Shown: positions 37,155-47,698 of the stretch, in pieces
Layout of the letters: every line of letters begins with the position of its first letter
Numbering within the stretch: the stretch's first letter is position 1
DNA from: Heterodera schachtii
Lineage: Eukaryota > Nematoda > Chromadorea > Rhabditida > Heteroderidae
Assembly: GCA_023374025.1 (NCBI GenBank)
Contig: SIJG01000096.1
Span: 62,001 to 126,000 of the forward strand
DNA length: 64,000 nucleotides
Direction: 5' to 3'
Translations under genes and position numbers: made by a program
Notes under the pieces: model-generated
What the model saw: the letters and a program-made list of their open reading frames with translations, nothing else
The model's database searches: none
Told to the model about the DNA's origin: nothing

Positions 37155-38686
37155 TCATCTTCCGTTCTTCAGCTGTGGCGATGCAAAATTGTTAGATGAC
37201 CGAGGCTTCTCCTCCTGCTGCTCAATTTCAGCAAGTGTTATGAAAACGGTTGAATTTTTTGCAATCTTACAATAAGCAATCATTTTTTCGTCCTCGAGTA
37301 CTTTACCATCTGCTTTTTGGCATATAAGTTTTTGTTGTTGGTTGGGCAAAATGCCAATCTCTTGAATATTCCCAATTTTCGCCTTCAAATCGCGCACTTT
37401 GTCCGCACCCTTTACCCGAACTTGGTACTTGTTCTGTTTATATTCAATGAAAATGTCAAACATAGCTAATTTCAACAGGTCGCGTTCACGATAAACGTAA
37501 ATAACTCTGTCTTTTATAATTCTATATTGTTTCATTGTGAGGTGGTTTTGAGCAAACATGTCACAGGCTGCAAAAGAATCACATTTCAGTAAATTTACAT
37601 CATTTTCAAAACCAATTTTAAACTCATTGTTCAACATTTGCTTGACCTTTTTTTTCAATAATCCCAAGCTTTCCTCTTTTCTGACCCAAATTGGGTAATT
37701 TTGCTCGTTAAAATGCACAAAAATTTCATATTCATCCAACGTCAAATAAAGGGATGAATCTTTTTTAATGCCATAATCTTTCATTGTTTTTTTGGCGTCT
37801 TGAATCGGCGGTTCAAATGGGTTTTTGTGTCTCACATGTGTCTTTCGGTCTCAATTTTCATCTCTTCTGCGATCTTGCTCTTCACATCGGCCACAGTATC
37901 ATCTCCCTTTAACATTACGGTGGGTCCACATTTCGGGCCATTAACTTCTATATGATCGAACAAGCAAATTTTAAATTCATCAAATGTTATGAAAAGCACT
38001 GAATCTTTTCCAATCTCACATTCTTTCATTGTTTTTTGGTCCTCAAATACACTACCATTTTTGCAACGTCTAAGCGTTAGTCTTTCTGGCAGAATGGTCT
38101 CTGCATCATTCTTTTGCCCCTCATCATTCAATTTTTCCACAATCTGTTCCTTCACTTTTAACACTGTGTCTGTGTCCTTTACGTAAATAATCATATTTTT
38201 ATCACCTTCCACTTTGATTTGGAATTCATCCAACATCAGATAAACGATTTTCGGAATTGTGCCATTTACAATGCCACATTCTTTCATTGTTTTACCGTCC
38301 TCAAGAGGAGAACCATTTTTTTGGAGTCTCAGTGTTATTCTTTCGGGCACAATTTTATTTTTTTCATTATTCTTTTCTCCCAATTTTGCCTCCAGAGTTT
38401 GAGTATTTTCGACATTTATCAGTTTTTCCATTAGCTTATGAATTTTGTTCTTGCTTTTCTTCAATTTTGCCTCCAGAATTTTAGTCTCTTCATTGATATT
38501 TTCCTTCAGTTTTTCAACTATTTTTAGCTTCAATTCTGACACTTTGTCTGTGTCCTTTACAAAAACGGTGATATTTTTATCACCTACCACTTTGATTTTG
38601 AATTTATCATCAGCAATAGATGATGGTATCATCATCAGCATGAGCATTGCTAGCCGAGTATAAACGCCGACGAAGCAAAAATTCAT
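37155..38686 (-). CDS. Secreted multi-ubiquitin-like-domain protein D (one frameshift)
   Basis: I chose the ATG at 38686 (MNFCFVGVYTRLAMLMLMMI) because it opens directly into a signal peptide ending near SSIADD; the frame upstream is 5' leader. About 510 residues follow with five ubiquitin-like units, each showing KDTDTVLKVKEQIVEKL then a (P)ERLTLRRCKNGS..ED.KTMKECEI pattern. The first unit contains an inserted lysine-rich coiled coil (ILEAKLKKSKNKIHKLMEKL). The frame breaks once near 37835: TERHM-stop in one frame, then RHKNPFEPPIQDAKKTMKDY in another. One base could restore it, so either a recent null mutation or an assembly error is possible. The C-terminus is basic (SPQLKNGR) and has no Gly-Gly. 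It lies tail to head with gene A and shares its promoter block. It is probably a secreted effector-like protein. Confidence 0.7.
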
Positions 38687-38785
38687 TGGGGGAGATTTAA
38701 TGGTAATTTGGAAGAATATGGGAGGGTAATTAGGAATGAATGAGAGTGAATTGAGGAATGTTGCTTCACCACTGTCAAGGAACAG

Positions 38786-38794
38786 CCTTTTATG
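38786..38794 (-). promoter_or_regulatory. TATA-type core promoter of gene D
   Basis: Minus strand: CCATAAAAGG, then TTGACAGTGGTGAAGCAACA, about 100 bases before the ATG at 38686. A single ATGCCA hexamer lies further upstream (TGGCAT at 38847-38852) in a TTTGGCATTATTATAGTG unit identical to those above gene A. Confidence 0.62.
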
Positions 38795-38875
38795 GAGCAT
38801 AATCTTAGTGAATTATTGAATTGGAAATTAAGTGATTGCTTTCATTTGGCATTATTATAGTGAATTATTGAATTA

Positions 38876-38960
38876 GAAATCCTGGCTATAATTTAATTGT
38901 CTTTTAAATGCCACTCTTTGTAAATCCTGGCTATAATTTAATTGTCTTTTAAATGCCAAA
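38876..38960. repeat. Short tandem duplication, about 46-bp unit
   Basis: AATCCTGGCTATAATTTAAT and TGTCTTTTAAATGCCA occur twice in direct orientation. It lies between the gene D upstream unit and the retrotransposon remnant and may mark the insertion junction. Confidence 0.7.
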
Positions 38961-39269
38961 CTAAATATTAAATTTTTCCAATAATTTACCTTATTGATAT
39001 TCTCGAACCGCTTTAACCTTGGTAACAATTTCTGCTCTCGACTCTCAGGATACAAAAGACCGTAAGTATCTACAACTAGGATTTTTTCGAAAAATTTCAC
39101 GATTTCAAGCCATTTTTGACTTTCGAGATCACCATGAAGGCGTGATCTGATCAAATTGGTGCAAAAGATCTTTGATGAGCATTAAGATTTTGGCCCATAA
39201 AATATTGAATTTGTTCGATAAACTTAATGGGAAACACATATGACCACCCAAAATGGGGTATGGCACATA

Positions 39270-40180
39270 AAATCTATGGCAATCCGATTTGGCGGTGTGC
39301 GTCCTTCGTGATCAGAGCTTGTTCAGTGCCTAAATCAGCAACCAATTCCACTTCATTGCCTTGATCTTTAGTGATACCTCGATCAGTTTTCTCCGACTTT
39401 CTGAGTCCGATAGAAAAATTTCTCCAAGCCGAAATGTGTTAATGGCTTTTCCATCCTTTCTGTCGCCATTTTCTTTTAAGCCAATCCTTGTGCTGGTCGC
39501 ACCCTCTCCAAATGTCTAGTCTCATTGAACTTTCTGCAGGTGGTGCGAACAACGCTTGGGAGAGTGCCACTTTCCGCATCGCTAACACCGGTTTCGATTG
39601 ATGGCTCCTTGGCTTGCTGACGATTCGCTGCTCCCTTTTGACGAGCCGGAATTCTTTCGCGTTTTATGCTTCTCTTTCAAAGCATAAATACTTTTCGAAG
39701 ACATTTTCTGCTCAAGCGCTTTCGCCTCGGCAATGGCCGACAGGTAAACTTGCAGGTCTTTCACCATATTGTCGTACCGAACATGGTCACCATCTTAAAC
39801 TGCCCCTCTTTAAGCTTTTTGAAGTCGAAATCCCGTAACAGCAGTTTGTGTCGGTTCACAAATGCTCTGAATTCCTCGTCTTCCAGTTTGGATGCACGCA
39901 GGCAGTCATATCTGTAATGGATTGAGGCCTGGCAAACAAAATCTTTAGCTGCTCCACACTCTGCAAAGTCCAAGTCTGTCACATATTTCGACATACATGA
40001 CCTCGATGTCGGTGCTTTGCTCTCCGAATTCGAAGTTTTCCACATTCGGTAGCGACGGCACGTTGGAGGGTTGCTGGCCTGCTTGCGGCGCATTTTGCTA
40101 TGCTTAAGCAGTTGCCTAACCATGTCCATCAATTGTTGAACCGTAGGATTTATTCGACTTTCGCAATTCGAATCCAAAAT
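39270..40180 (-). pseudogene. Decayed Ty3/gypsy-type gag-protease fragment
   Basis: Three broken frames on the minus strand line up in gag-to-protease order. The first (40177-39761) holds a capsid-like helical block with DEEFRAFVNRHKLLLRDFDF. The second (39767-39582) is a basic Ser/Lys-rich stretch. Near 39580-39540 the remnant RCGKWHSPKRC resembles a zinc knuckle. At about 39360-39276, ELVADLGTEQALITKDAHRQ resembles a retroviral-type aspartyl protease, but the catalytic D-S/T-G reads D-L-G, so it is dead. Stops and shifts interrupt every part. No reverse transcriptase or LTR is seen. The identification rests on my reading of these patterns and is moderate. Confidence 0.55.
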
Positions 40181-40435
40181 TATAACATAGGTGAGTTAGT
40201 TTTTATGTAAAAGATAAAAATAAAATCTTGAAAAAGCAAGAACAATGGATAGCCAAGCCAAAAGGATTGAGTGTGATAAATGACAGTAAAAAGGGGAAAC
40301 GGACCATTGGAAGAAAAGACAGAAAAAAGCCAAAAAGGGGGGACAGGGACACGTGTTGAGAGTTTGATCGAAAGGACTAATGTCAAACGGGTAAAAGTGT
40401 TGAACCATAGTCATCATCCTTAGATTTCTTTTTCT

Positions 40436-42420
40436 TCATCGGTTTTGGCCACTTTCAGACGGCTGACTGGTGGTGGATTTGCGTTTCTCAGAAATTGTTT
40501 TCCATCTAAAAAGGAAATCGCCATAAATTGTATCTCCTTCGTTAATGCCATATGCGTCCATTGTTTTGTTATCTTGGTCCAAAATTTTATCCACTGATTT
40601 TTTTAATTCCATATTTGCTCCTTCGTCTTTTAACTTAACATTCCGTTCTTTTTCGATCATCGCCTTGATTTTTTCCTTAACATTTTTCACCGTGTCTTTG
40701 CCCTTCACCTCAACCTTGTTAATTGCCTTCTGATCATTTAATGTATATTCCACGGTAATTTGAAAAGCATCCGACACGAAAATGGTCTCGCCTTTTACAA
40801 TGTAATATTCGCAAATTGGAAAACTGTCGTCATAAAGTATTTCTTTACTTTGAGAAAAATTTTCTGCGCGCGAATGACTCAATTTTTGTTTTTCAGACGG
40901 AATGCGAAACTTTTCTTCAATTTTATCCTTCAAAGATTTCACAGTGTCGTCGTATTTCACCTTAAGCAAAAAATTTTCTTTTAAAATTAAATAAATCAGT
41001 TATTTTTTGGACAATTAGGCACCTTTATGATTATTGATTCTCAATATAATTTTTTTGTATTTAAATTTTTTTACGAAATTCTGACCTCAACAGTGAACGG
41101 TTCTTTTATTTCATCATATTTCACTGAAATTTCAAATTCATTCCATGTCACAATGACAGTTTCGTCTTTTTTAACATAATAGTATTCCATTGTTTCACTG
41201 TCATTATTATAAACACTACCCCCTAATCTTCTCAAAATTTGTTTTTCGGGCGGAATGTTCCGAAATTGTTCATATTTTCGATCCTTCCCTTTAATGTTGC
41301 CACAGTATCCGTGTCTTTCACATTAACGGAAGCCGTTTTCTCACCATACCGCACTTTAATTTGAAATTCACCCAACGACAAAAGAACGTTTTGGTCGTCT
41401 TTAATTTCATAAAAGTCCATTGTTTGGTCGTCCTCAAGCGCAAGACCAAATGTGTTGTTGAGTCTGAGTGTTTGTGCTTTGGTTGGTATTTTATTCTGAG
41501 CAACTTTTTTAATTTTATTCATGATTTTGTTCTTCAGTTTTGCCACACTTTCCGTGCCCTCCAACTCAACGGTTAAAACCTTTTCCTTAATATTCTTCAT
41601 AAGAATGGTTATAATTCGTTCATGCGTCTCGATTTTAAGTGTAAAAATGAAGAACAAGAAAATGGTTGCTCCGTTTACGATCTGATAATCGTTCATTGTT
41701 TTACTGTTTTCAAGGGTATTATCATCTGGACGGTTGCTTCTCCTCAGTGCTTGTTTCTCGGTCGGAATATTCCCAAAATTTTAAGTGTGAAAATGGACGA
41801 CAATAAAATGGTTGCCCCATTTAAGATCTGATAATTGTTCATCGTTTTATTGTCCTCAAGTAAATTACCATATGGTCTGTTGCTTTTCCTCAGTATTTGT
41901 CTCTCGGTAGGAATGCCAAACCTTTCTTTGATTGCCTTTTTCAAACTTGCTACAGTGTCGGTTTTGTCCACCCTACTGGTGAAAGTTTCCTTTCCGTAGT
42001 TCACCAGAATTTCCAATTCACCAAAAGACATGAAAACTTCCGCTTTTTCATTGCCACCATTTTTCAGTGTTTTCCCGTCCTTAAGCACATCGCCAGATGA
42101 ACTGTTGTGTCTGAGTAGTTGATGTTCACGTGGAATACCAGTCTGTTTTTCGATCGCCTCCTTCAAAGCTGTCACAGTTTTCTCGTTTTTCAAATCAACA
42201 ATAATCATTGAGTGATCATCTTTGCTAGCATTACCAGCTCTTATTTTCATTTTTAATTTTGCCAAAATGTCCGTTTTGCACCGCCCTTCTTGGGGATATT
42301 TTTGCCAGATTTAACTGTTATTTTCATGCCTTCATTGAATGATGGTATCATGAGGATAAGCATTGTGATTATCCCAACAGAAATACCAACGGGGAGCAGT
42401 GAAAAGCCAAAACGACTCAT
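40436..42420 (-). CDS. Secreted multi-ubiquitin-like-domain protein B (several frameshifts)
   Basis: The ATG at 42420 starts a signal peptide (MSRFGFSLLPVGISVGIITM). Exon 1 ends GAG|gtcaga near 41083 and joins cttaag|GTG at about 40964 in phase 0 (EPFTVE then VKYDDTVKSLKDKI). The last exon runs to 40436. About five ubiquitin-like units are present, among them ALKEAIEKQTGIPREHQLLR and DLKDKIEEKFRIPSEKQ-type helices with the usual KTMDAYGINEGDTI end. The frame breaks after KKGGAKRTF (about 42270), after TLKI (about 41765, with a deletion) and at IENMNNF/RNIPPEKQ (about 41270, one base). The C-terminal tail is Ser/Lys-rich (STTSQPSESGQNR) with no Gly-Gly. It is likely a pseudogene in this sequence unless the breaks are assembly errors. 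Bases 42265-42730 are nearly identical to 43505-43970. Confidence 0.6.
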
Positions 42421-42516
42421 TTTTTGGAAATTTGGTGGCAATTAGAAAGAAAGGAATGGGGAATTAGAATGAATGAGTAAATGTGGGGACTGTTGCTTCA
42501 CCACTTGCAGGAGATC

Positions 42517-42525
42517 CCTTTTATG
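42517..42525 (-). promoter_or_regulatory. TATA-type core promoter of gene B
   Basis: The minus strand reads ACATAAAAGGGATC followed by AAGTGGTGAAGCAACAGTCC, about 100 bases before the ATG at 42420. The block is essentially identical to that of gene C. Confidence 0.6.
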
Positions 42526-42734
42526 TGGACAGAATCCTTAGTCAAATATTGAATGATAAATTAATGATTACTTTTATTTAGCAAAATTCTAGCAATTATT
42601 GATTTAAAAATTAAGAGATCACTTCAATTTGGCAAAAAATCTATTCAATTGTTGCATTAACAATAGGGTGATCACGTCAATTTGGCAAAAAAAGCCAATT
42701 AATGATCACTTCAATTTGGCAAAAATTCATGCCA

Positions 42735-43660
42735 TTACTGCACGTTAATTTGAAATTCACCAAACGACAGAAGAATGGTTTGGCCGTCTTTAATTCCATA
42801 TTCTTCCATGGTTTGGTTGTCCTCAAGCGCAAGACCAAATGTGTTGTTGAGTCTCAGTTTTTGGGGTTTGGATCGAATGTCCAACCCAATATCTTTTTTC
42901 AGTTTATTTATGATTGTCCTCTTCAATGTTGCCACACTTTCCGTGCCCTCAACTTCAACAGAGAAAACATTGCCATTCATTTTGTCCTCCACTGTTATCT
43001 CTGGTTCATCCGTCTCCACATTAAGTGTGAAAATGGACGACAATAAAATGGTTGCCCCATTTAAGATCTGATAATTCTTCATCGTTTTAGTGTCCTCAAG
43101 TAAATTATCATCTGGTCTGTTGCTTTTCCTCAGTATTTGTCTCTCGGTAGGAATGCCAAACCTTTCTTTGATTGCCTTTTTCAAATTTGCTACAGTGTCG
43201 GTTTTGTCCACCCTACTGGTGAAAGTTTCCTTTCCGTAGTTCACCAGAATTTCCAATTCACCAAAAGACATGAAAACTTCCGCTTTTTCATTGCCACCAT
43301 TTTTCAGTGTTTTCCCGTCCTTAAGCACATCGCCAGATGAACTTTTGAGTCTCAGTTGTTGATGTTCACGTGGAATACCAGTCTGTTTTTCGATCGCCTC
43401 CTTCAAAGCTGTCACAGTTTTCTCGTTTTTCAAATCAACAATAATCATTGAGTGATCATCTTTGCTAGCATTACCAGCTCTTATTTTCATTTTTAATTTT
43501 ACCAAAATGTCCGTTTTGCACCGCCCTTCTTGGGGATATTTTTGCCAGATTTAACTGTTATTTTCATGCCTTCATTGAATGATGGTATCATGAGGATAAG
43601 CATTGTGATTATCCCAACAGAAATACCAACGGGGAGCAGTGAAAAGCCAAAACGACTCAT
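42735..43660 (-). CDS. Secreted ubiquitin-like protein C, 3'-truncated tandem copy
   Basis: The ATG at 43660 opens the same signal peptide as gene B. The frame breaks after KKGGAKRTF, about 43500, exactly as in B; the following frame (43505-42735) then encodes three ubiquitin-like units without interruption: NEKTVTALKEAIEKQTGIPR, DTVANLKKAIKERFGIPTER and ESVATLKRTIINKLKKDIGL with DNQTMEEYGIKDGQTILLSF. It stops after GEFQINVQ where the sequence runs into the upstream repeats of gene B, so the 3' half is missing relative to A and B. The offset between B and C start codons is 1,240 bp. Either translation starts at the internal MKIRAGNASK without a signal peptide, or this is a pseudogene. Confidence 0.58.
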
Positions 43661-43756
43661 TTTTTGGAAATTTGGTGGCAATTAGAAAGAAAGGAATGGG
43701 GAATTAGAATGAATGAGTAAATGTGGGGACTGTTGCTTCACCACTTGCAGGAGATC

Positions 43757-43765
43757 CCTTTTATG
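43757..43765 (-). promoter_or_regulatory. TATA-type core promoter of gene C
   Basis: Minus-strand ACATAAAAGGGATC then AAGTGGTGAAGCAACAGTCC, duplicated with gene B. Confidence 0.6.
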
Positions 43766-43799
43766 TGGACAGAATCCTTAGTCAAATATTGAATGATAA

Positions 43800-44140
43800 A
43801 TTAATGATTACTTTTATTTAGCAAAATTCTAGCAATTATTGATTTAAAAATTAAGAGATCACTTCAATTTGGCAAAAAATCTATTCAATTGTTGCATTAA
43901 CAATAGGGTGATCACGTCAATTTGGCAAAAAAAGCCAATTAATGATCACTTCAATTTGGCAAAAAAAACTATTCAATTATTGCATTAGCACTAGGGTGAT
44001 CACGTCAATTTGGCAAAAAAAGCCAATTAATGATAACTTCAATTTGGCAAAAAAATCTATTCAATTATTGCATTGGCATTTAAGTGATCACTTCTATTTG
44101 GCAAAAAACCTATTCAAGTGATCACTTCAATTTGGCAAAA
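43800..44140. promoter_or_regulatory. Array of GATCACTT-CAATTTGGCAAAA units upstream of gene C
   Basis: Units of about 50-70 bases such as GTGATCACGTCAATTTGGCA and GATCACTTCAATTTGGCAAA repeat about six times. A shorter array (42560-42735) precedes gene B. These resemble the gene A module except that ATGCCAAAT is replaced by TTTGCCAAATTG. They may be diverged regulatory modules or simply a satellite carried along by the duplication. Confidence 0.5.
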
Positions 44141-46676
44141 AAAAAAAGATCCCTTATGGGGGATAAAAAGAGCAAATACGGTATATATTTATATTAAAAT
44201 TAGTTTACTTTTTCATTTCGGTGTTCATAGTTTAAGCGGTTTTTTAATGCTTAATTAAAATTGCGATTTCTTTTAGTTTTTGAGTTAATTTTTTTGAAAT
44301 TTTTCCACGGCTTCTTAAAGGACTTACGCAAAAAATTTTCAAAGCAAAAATATGGAAAAAGAACCGAGCACAACCCACTTGACTAGGGATGGAACAAAAG
44401 ATAAAACAAAAACTTATTAAACAATATTAAATTCAAGTTTACCAAAAACCAATTTTATGGGTGTATTTTTCCCGAAACTTCGGGTAATTGACCCGAAGCC
44501 GAAGCACGAAGTTCGAAGCTCAAAAAACATGAAGTTTTTACGAAGCCGAAGCCGAAGTTATTACTGAAAATTTCAAATTGTAAACCCATGCCAAATTTTC
44601 TTCTGACCGTACCCGGCCCAGGTTTTTACCAAAATCCATGTCCTACCATTTATTTATTCTGTGTATGCACATATAATTCAAATATACATATATTTACATA
44701 AATTTTCGAAATTAAGTAAAATTTTCAAAATTTCTAATTTATCTAAATTTATGTTCTAGGTTACAAATGGTAGTAAAAATCTGTTTTTTTCTACAAATTG
44801 TTCGATCTTAAATTTGAAAGGTTTGAAATTTTTGATTGAGTTCTTCGGGTTAGGGTTCGGATCAGAATAATTGAGGCGGGAGTGAGAAAGCTTCGCTATT
44901 CACGTGGTCATTTTCTGCTGTTTCTGTTCGTTTTAATTTAAATGCATAGATGTTGTTTACAGCAAATGAAAAAATTTAAAAAAAAAAGTAAATCCTCCGC
45001 CTAGGATAATATTCGATAAAAAAATTCATCATAATTTCGCCAAAGAAATTCCGTAACTGAGAAAATCGCCGTAATTACGAATTACGGATTCCGTAATTGA
45101 AAATCCAGTTACGCCCAGCCCTGGTTTATAGGCACACTACCAGGTCTGAGGATTATCCTCATTTTGTGGTTTTTCATAGGTCAATGAGGATTTTTTTTTT
45201 TTTTAAATGAGGGTTTGAGGATTTTTGTGGCTTTTTGAAGCTTTTTGTGGCGTTTGGGGAAAAAATCATCAGAATCTGTTAAATTTTATGATTAACTTTG
45301 GTAAAAAGGCATAATGTTTTACATTTTTTAATGAAAATCTGTTAAAAATATGGTCAAATTTCTCAATTTTTCCCCCGGCGACGCCTACCGGCACAGCCCC
45401 CCCCCCCCTTGTTCCCCAAAAGTTTTGGAAAAAGCGCCCCAAAAAAAGGTGTGAAAAAAAGGGTCGCGTCGCCTGGGGCGGGGGTACCCCCAAGCCCAAA
45501 TTCTGCGGCCGTCCCTGATGGACAATCAAAAATATAACATTTGAACATTTTAAGTGTGTTTTAATAAATTTTTAAAAATGAGGCTTTTTTGCCTGCCAAA
45601 TGAGGCTTTTGAAAATTTTAATCTGGAAGCCCTGCAAATAGAGGACACTTAGGGCTATTCAATGAAACCAAGAAAGTTGGATTTGATTGGCAAAGAATTC
45701 GTATAACTTTTCTACACGTTAAATATATCACTAAAACGCCAAAATAGTGGCAAAAACTATTTTGGTGGCCAACTTCCAAAATATTTCGTCGAAATAAAAC
45801 CGCCGAAAAAATAATTAAAAAACTAAAAATCCGTTCCTTAGTTATCAGATTGCTTAGCATTTGCTTAGAAAAAAACATCTTCTCAACAAGAGTTTTCGAA
45901 TGATACCAAGATTGTCCAATTTCGCTTGCAAAAACCTTCAAAAATAATTTGCTAAAATCTTCATTTTTTCTTTCACTGTAAAAAAACAGTACGACAAAAT
46001 GAGAGAAAGGTATTTTTCTCTGTTCCCTCTATTTAATGAGTTTTTTGACTCGATGTGAGAAATACAATATTTTTTTAATTGAGATAATTTTTACAGGGTC
46101 CGGTTGGACCTGATACCCGGCCCGGTTTAAAAACTTGGTTCGATTAATTTTATCTCAAAAAAATGAAAAATTTTATTTCTCGAAAAATGGGGGGCTACCA
46201 TCTAAATTTGTATTAATCACAAAAGCTCGTAACAAACTCAGCTAACTAAAAATCACAATGATTGATAAGGAAGTAAACAATTAAAAACAAAAAATAGGTA
46301 TACAAAAATTCTGACTTTTCTGCCAGACGCAGTTCGGAACGGGCCAACTCCGTCCCAGCCAAATTTTGAGCGGCATAACTTTTTATATTGTTGACCGAAT
46401 CCAAAAATCTTGATATCATTCGAAGCTCTTCACAGGATCTATTAGCCTACTAATAATTACAGATAATCTCTAACTGTAAAAAAAGATAGAGATAAAAAAC
46501 TTCGAAAATTTTGCATTTTTTGCGGTTTTCAAGCGACATCTTTTTTGGGAGTTGCTTAATCACTTAGAAATAGATTGCAAATATGTTCAAAACACCCAGA
46601 GCTTTCGAATGATATCATGGATGTTATGTTTAGTCAACAAAGAAAAAAGTTATGGCTTCTTAAACTTGGCTGGGAC
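44141..46676. repeat. Repeat-rich intergenic DNA
   Basis: No gene is supported. It contains a GGTGTTCATAGTTTAAGCGG repeat (44219), the CGAAG repeat (44450-44580), a copy of the 26320-26480 repeat (44825-44985), and an inverted-repeat element from about 45150 (CAGGTCTGAGGATTATCCTC) to 45635 (TTTAATCTGGAAGCCCTG). That element is of the CTCATTTTGTGG family seen at 55914 and carries a GC palindrome near 45372-45397. Confidence 0.5.
46375..46665. repeat. Dispersed TTGATATCATTCGA repeat core
   Basis: Words like AACTTTTTTCTTTGTCAACC, TTGGTATCATTCGAAAGC and CACGTGCTCTATTAG recur at about 4585, 5100, 6055, 6890, 8770, 8960, 45650, 46400, 46600, 48750, 48940 and 61490, often as inverted pairs. They define one family of foldback repeats with changing outer ends. 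Confidence 0.65.
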
Positions 46677-47498
46677 CAGGGCTGGACGCAATTACGGATT
46701 ACGAATTACGGAAATTACGGCCTTTTTGGAGTTACGGATTACGGGTTACGGATTTTTCCATAATTTTGATCCGTAATTGGCTTTTTGGGATTATTTTTCG
46801 AGACGATTTCCTGCAAGATAATTATTTATAAAACGATTTTTTTTTTCTATTTTTCTTAAAAGGCTACCCTTATTTCGATTTAATCTGACTTATTCTTGGT
46901 AATTTGTAGTATTATTAACATACATAAAAATGGGGCGGGAGGCTAGCAAACGGGAAAAGAGGAAATGCCTAAAAACTTGGCTATTTTTTAACAAAATTCG
47001 TTAAAATTCTGAAAAATTTTTCCTCGGCGATGCTTATCGGCACCGCCCGCCCCAAAAACTCCTAATTGTTTTGAAATATTAGCTCCAAATCTTAGTCATT
47101 TTTAGACAAAATCTTATAGCAAATTGCATTCAAATTTTCAAAAATTTTCCGGCGGCGCCTTTCGGCGCCGCCTGACCCCCCATGTTCCCCAGTTTTTTGG
47201 AAAAAGCACGCCGCGAAAGAAGCTATTTTGGGATTTTCACCTCAAAAAACATGCAGATCTTTTATTCTGATCATAAATTAATCTTAACAATTTTTAGATT
47301 GAGTTTTTTAAATTAAAAAATTTTTTTAATTAGAAAAATTTTTTTTTGAAAATTACGGATTACGTATTACGGATTACGCCAAATTACGGCCTTTTTGGAC
47401 CTCCGTAATTACGGATTACGGATGGCCGTAACTGAGAAAATTGCGGCAATTACGGATTACGGATTCCGTAATTGCAAATCCAGTTGCGTCCAGCCCTG
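46677..47498. mobile_element. hAT-type MITE, 822 bp, perfect target duplication
   Basis: CAGGGCTGGACGCAATTACG at the left, GTTGCGTCCAGCCCTG at the right, GCTGGGAC on both sides (46669-46676, 47499-47506). Arms are arrays of ATTACGGATTACGG. Two GC palindromes lie inside, near 47030 and 47150. Confidence 0.92.
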
Positions 47499-47698
47499 GC
47501 TGGGACGGAGTTGACCACTACTTAAAAAAGTGCAAATAAAACGCCAATACATTCAAATCGCTAAAAAAAAATTTGGCGGCTTTTTTTTCTGCTACAAACA
47601 TTTTTTATCTTGGAAATGTACAAATGCACGAAAAAAGCATTTATTAGTTTGTTTCATTTGACTCCCTTCCTAATTTAGCAAATTCCGAATTTACTAAA

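Noticed and set aside
31912..43340. Plus-strand open frames over the ubiquitin-like genes
   Set aside because: They are antisense shadows of the coding minus strand, repeated in each paralogue.
42560..44140. CRISPR-like or origin-like array of GATCACTT units
   Set aside because: Units vary in length and have no unique spacers; they better fit an upstream satellite or regulatory module copied with gene C.
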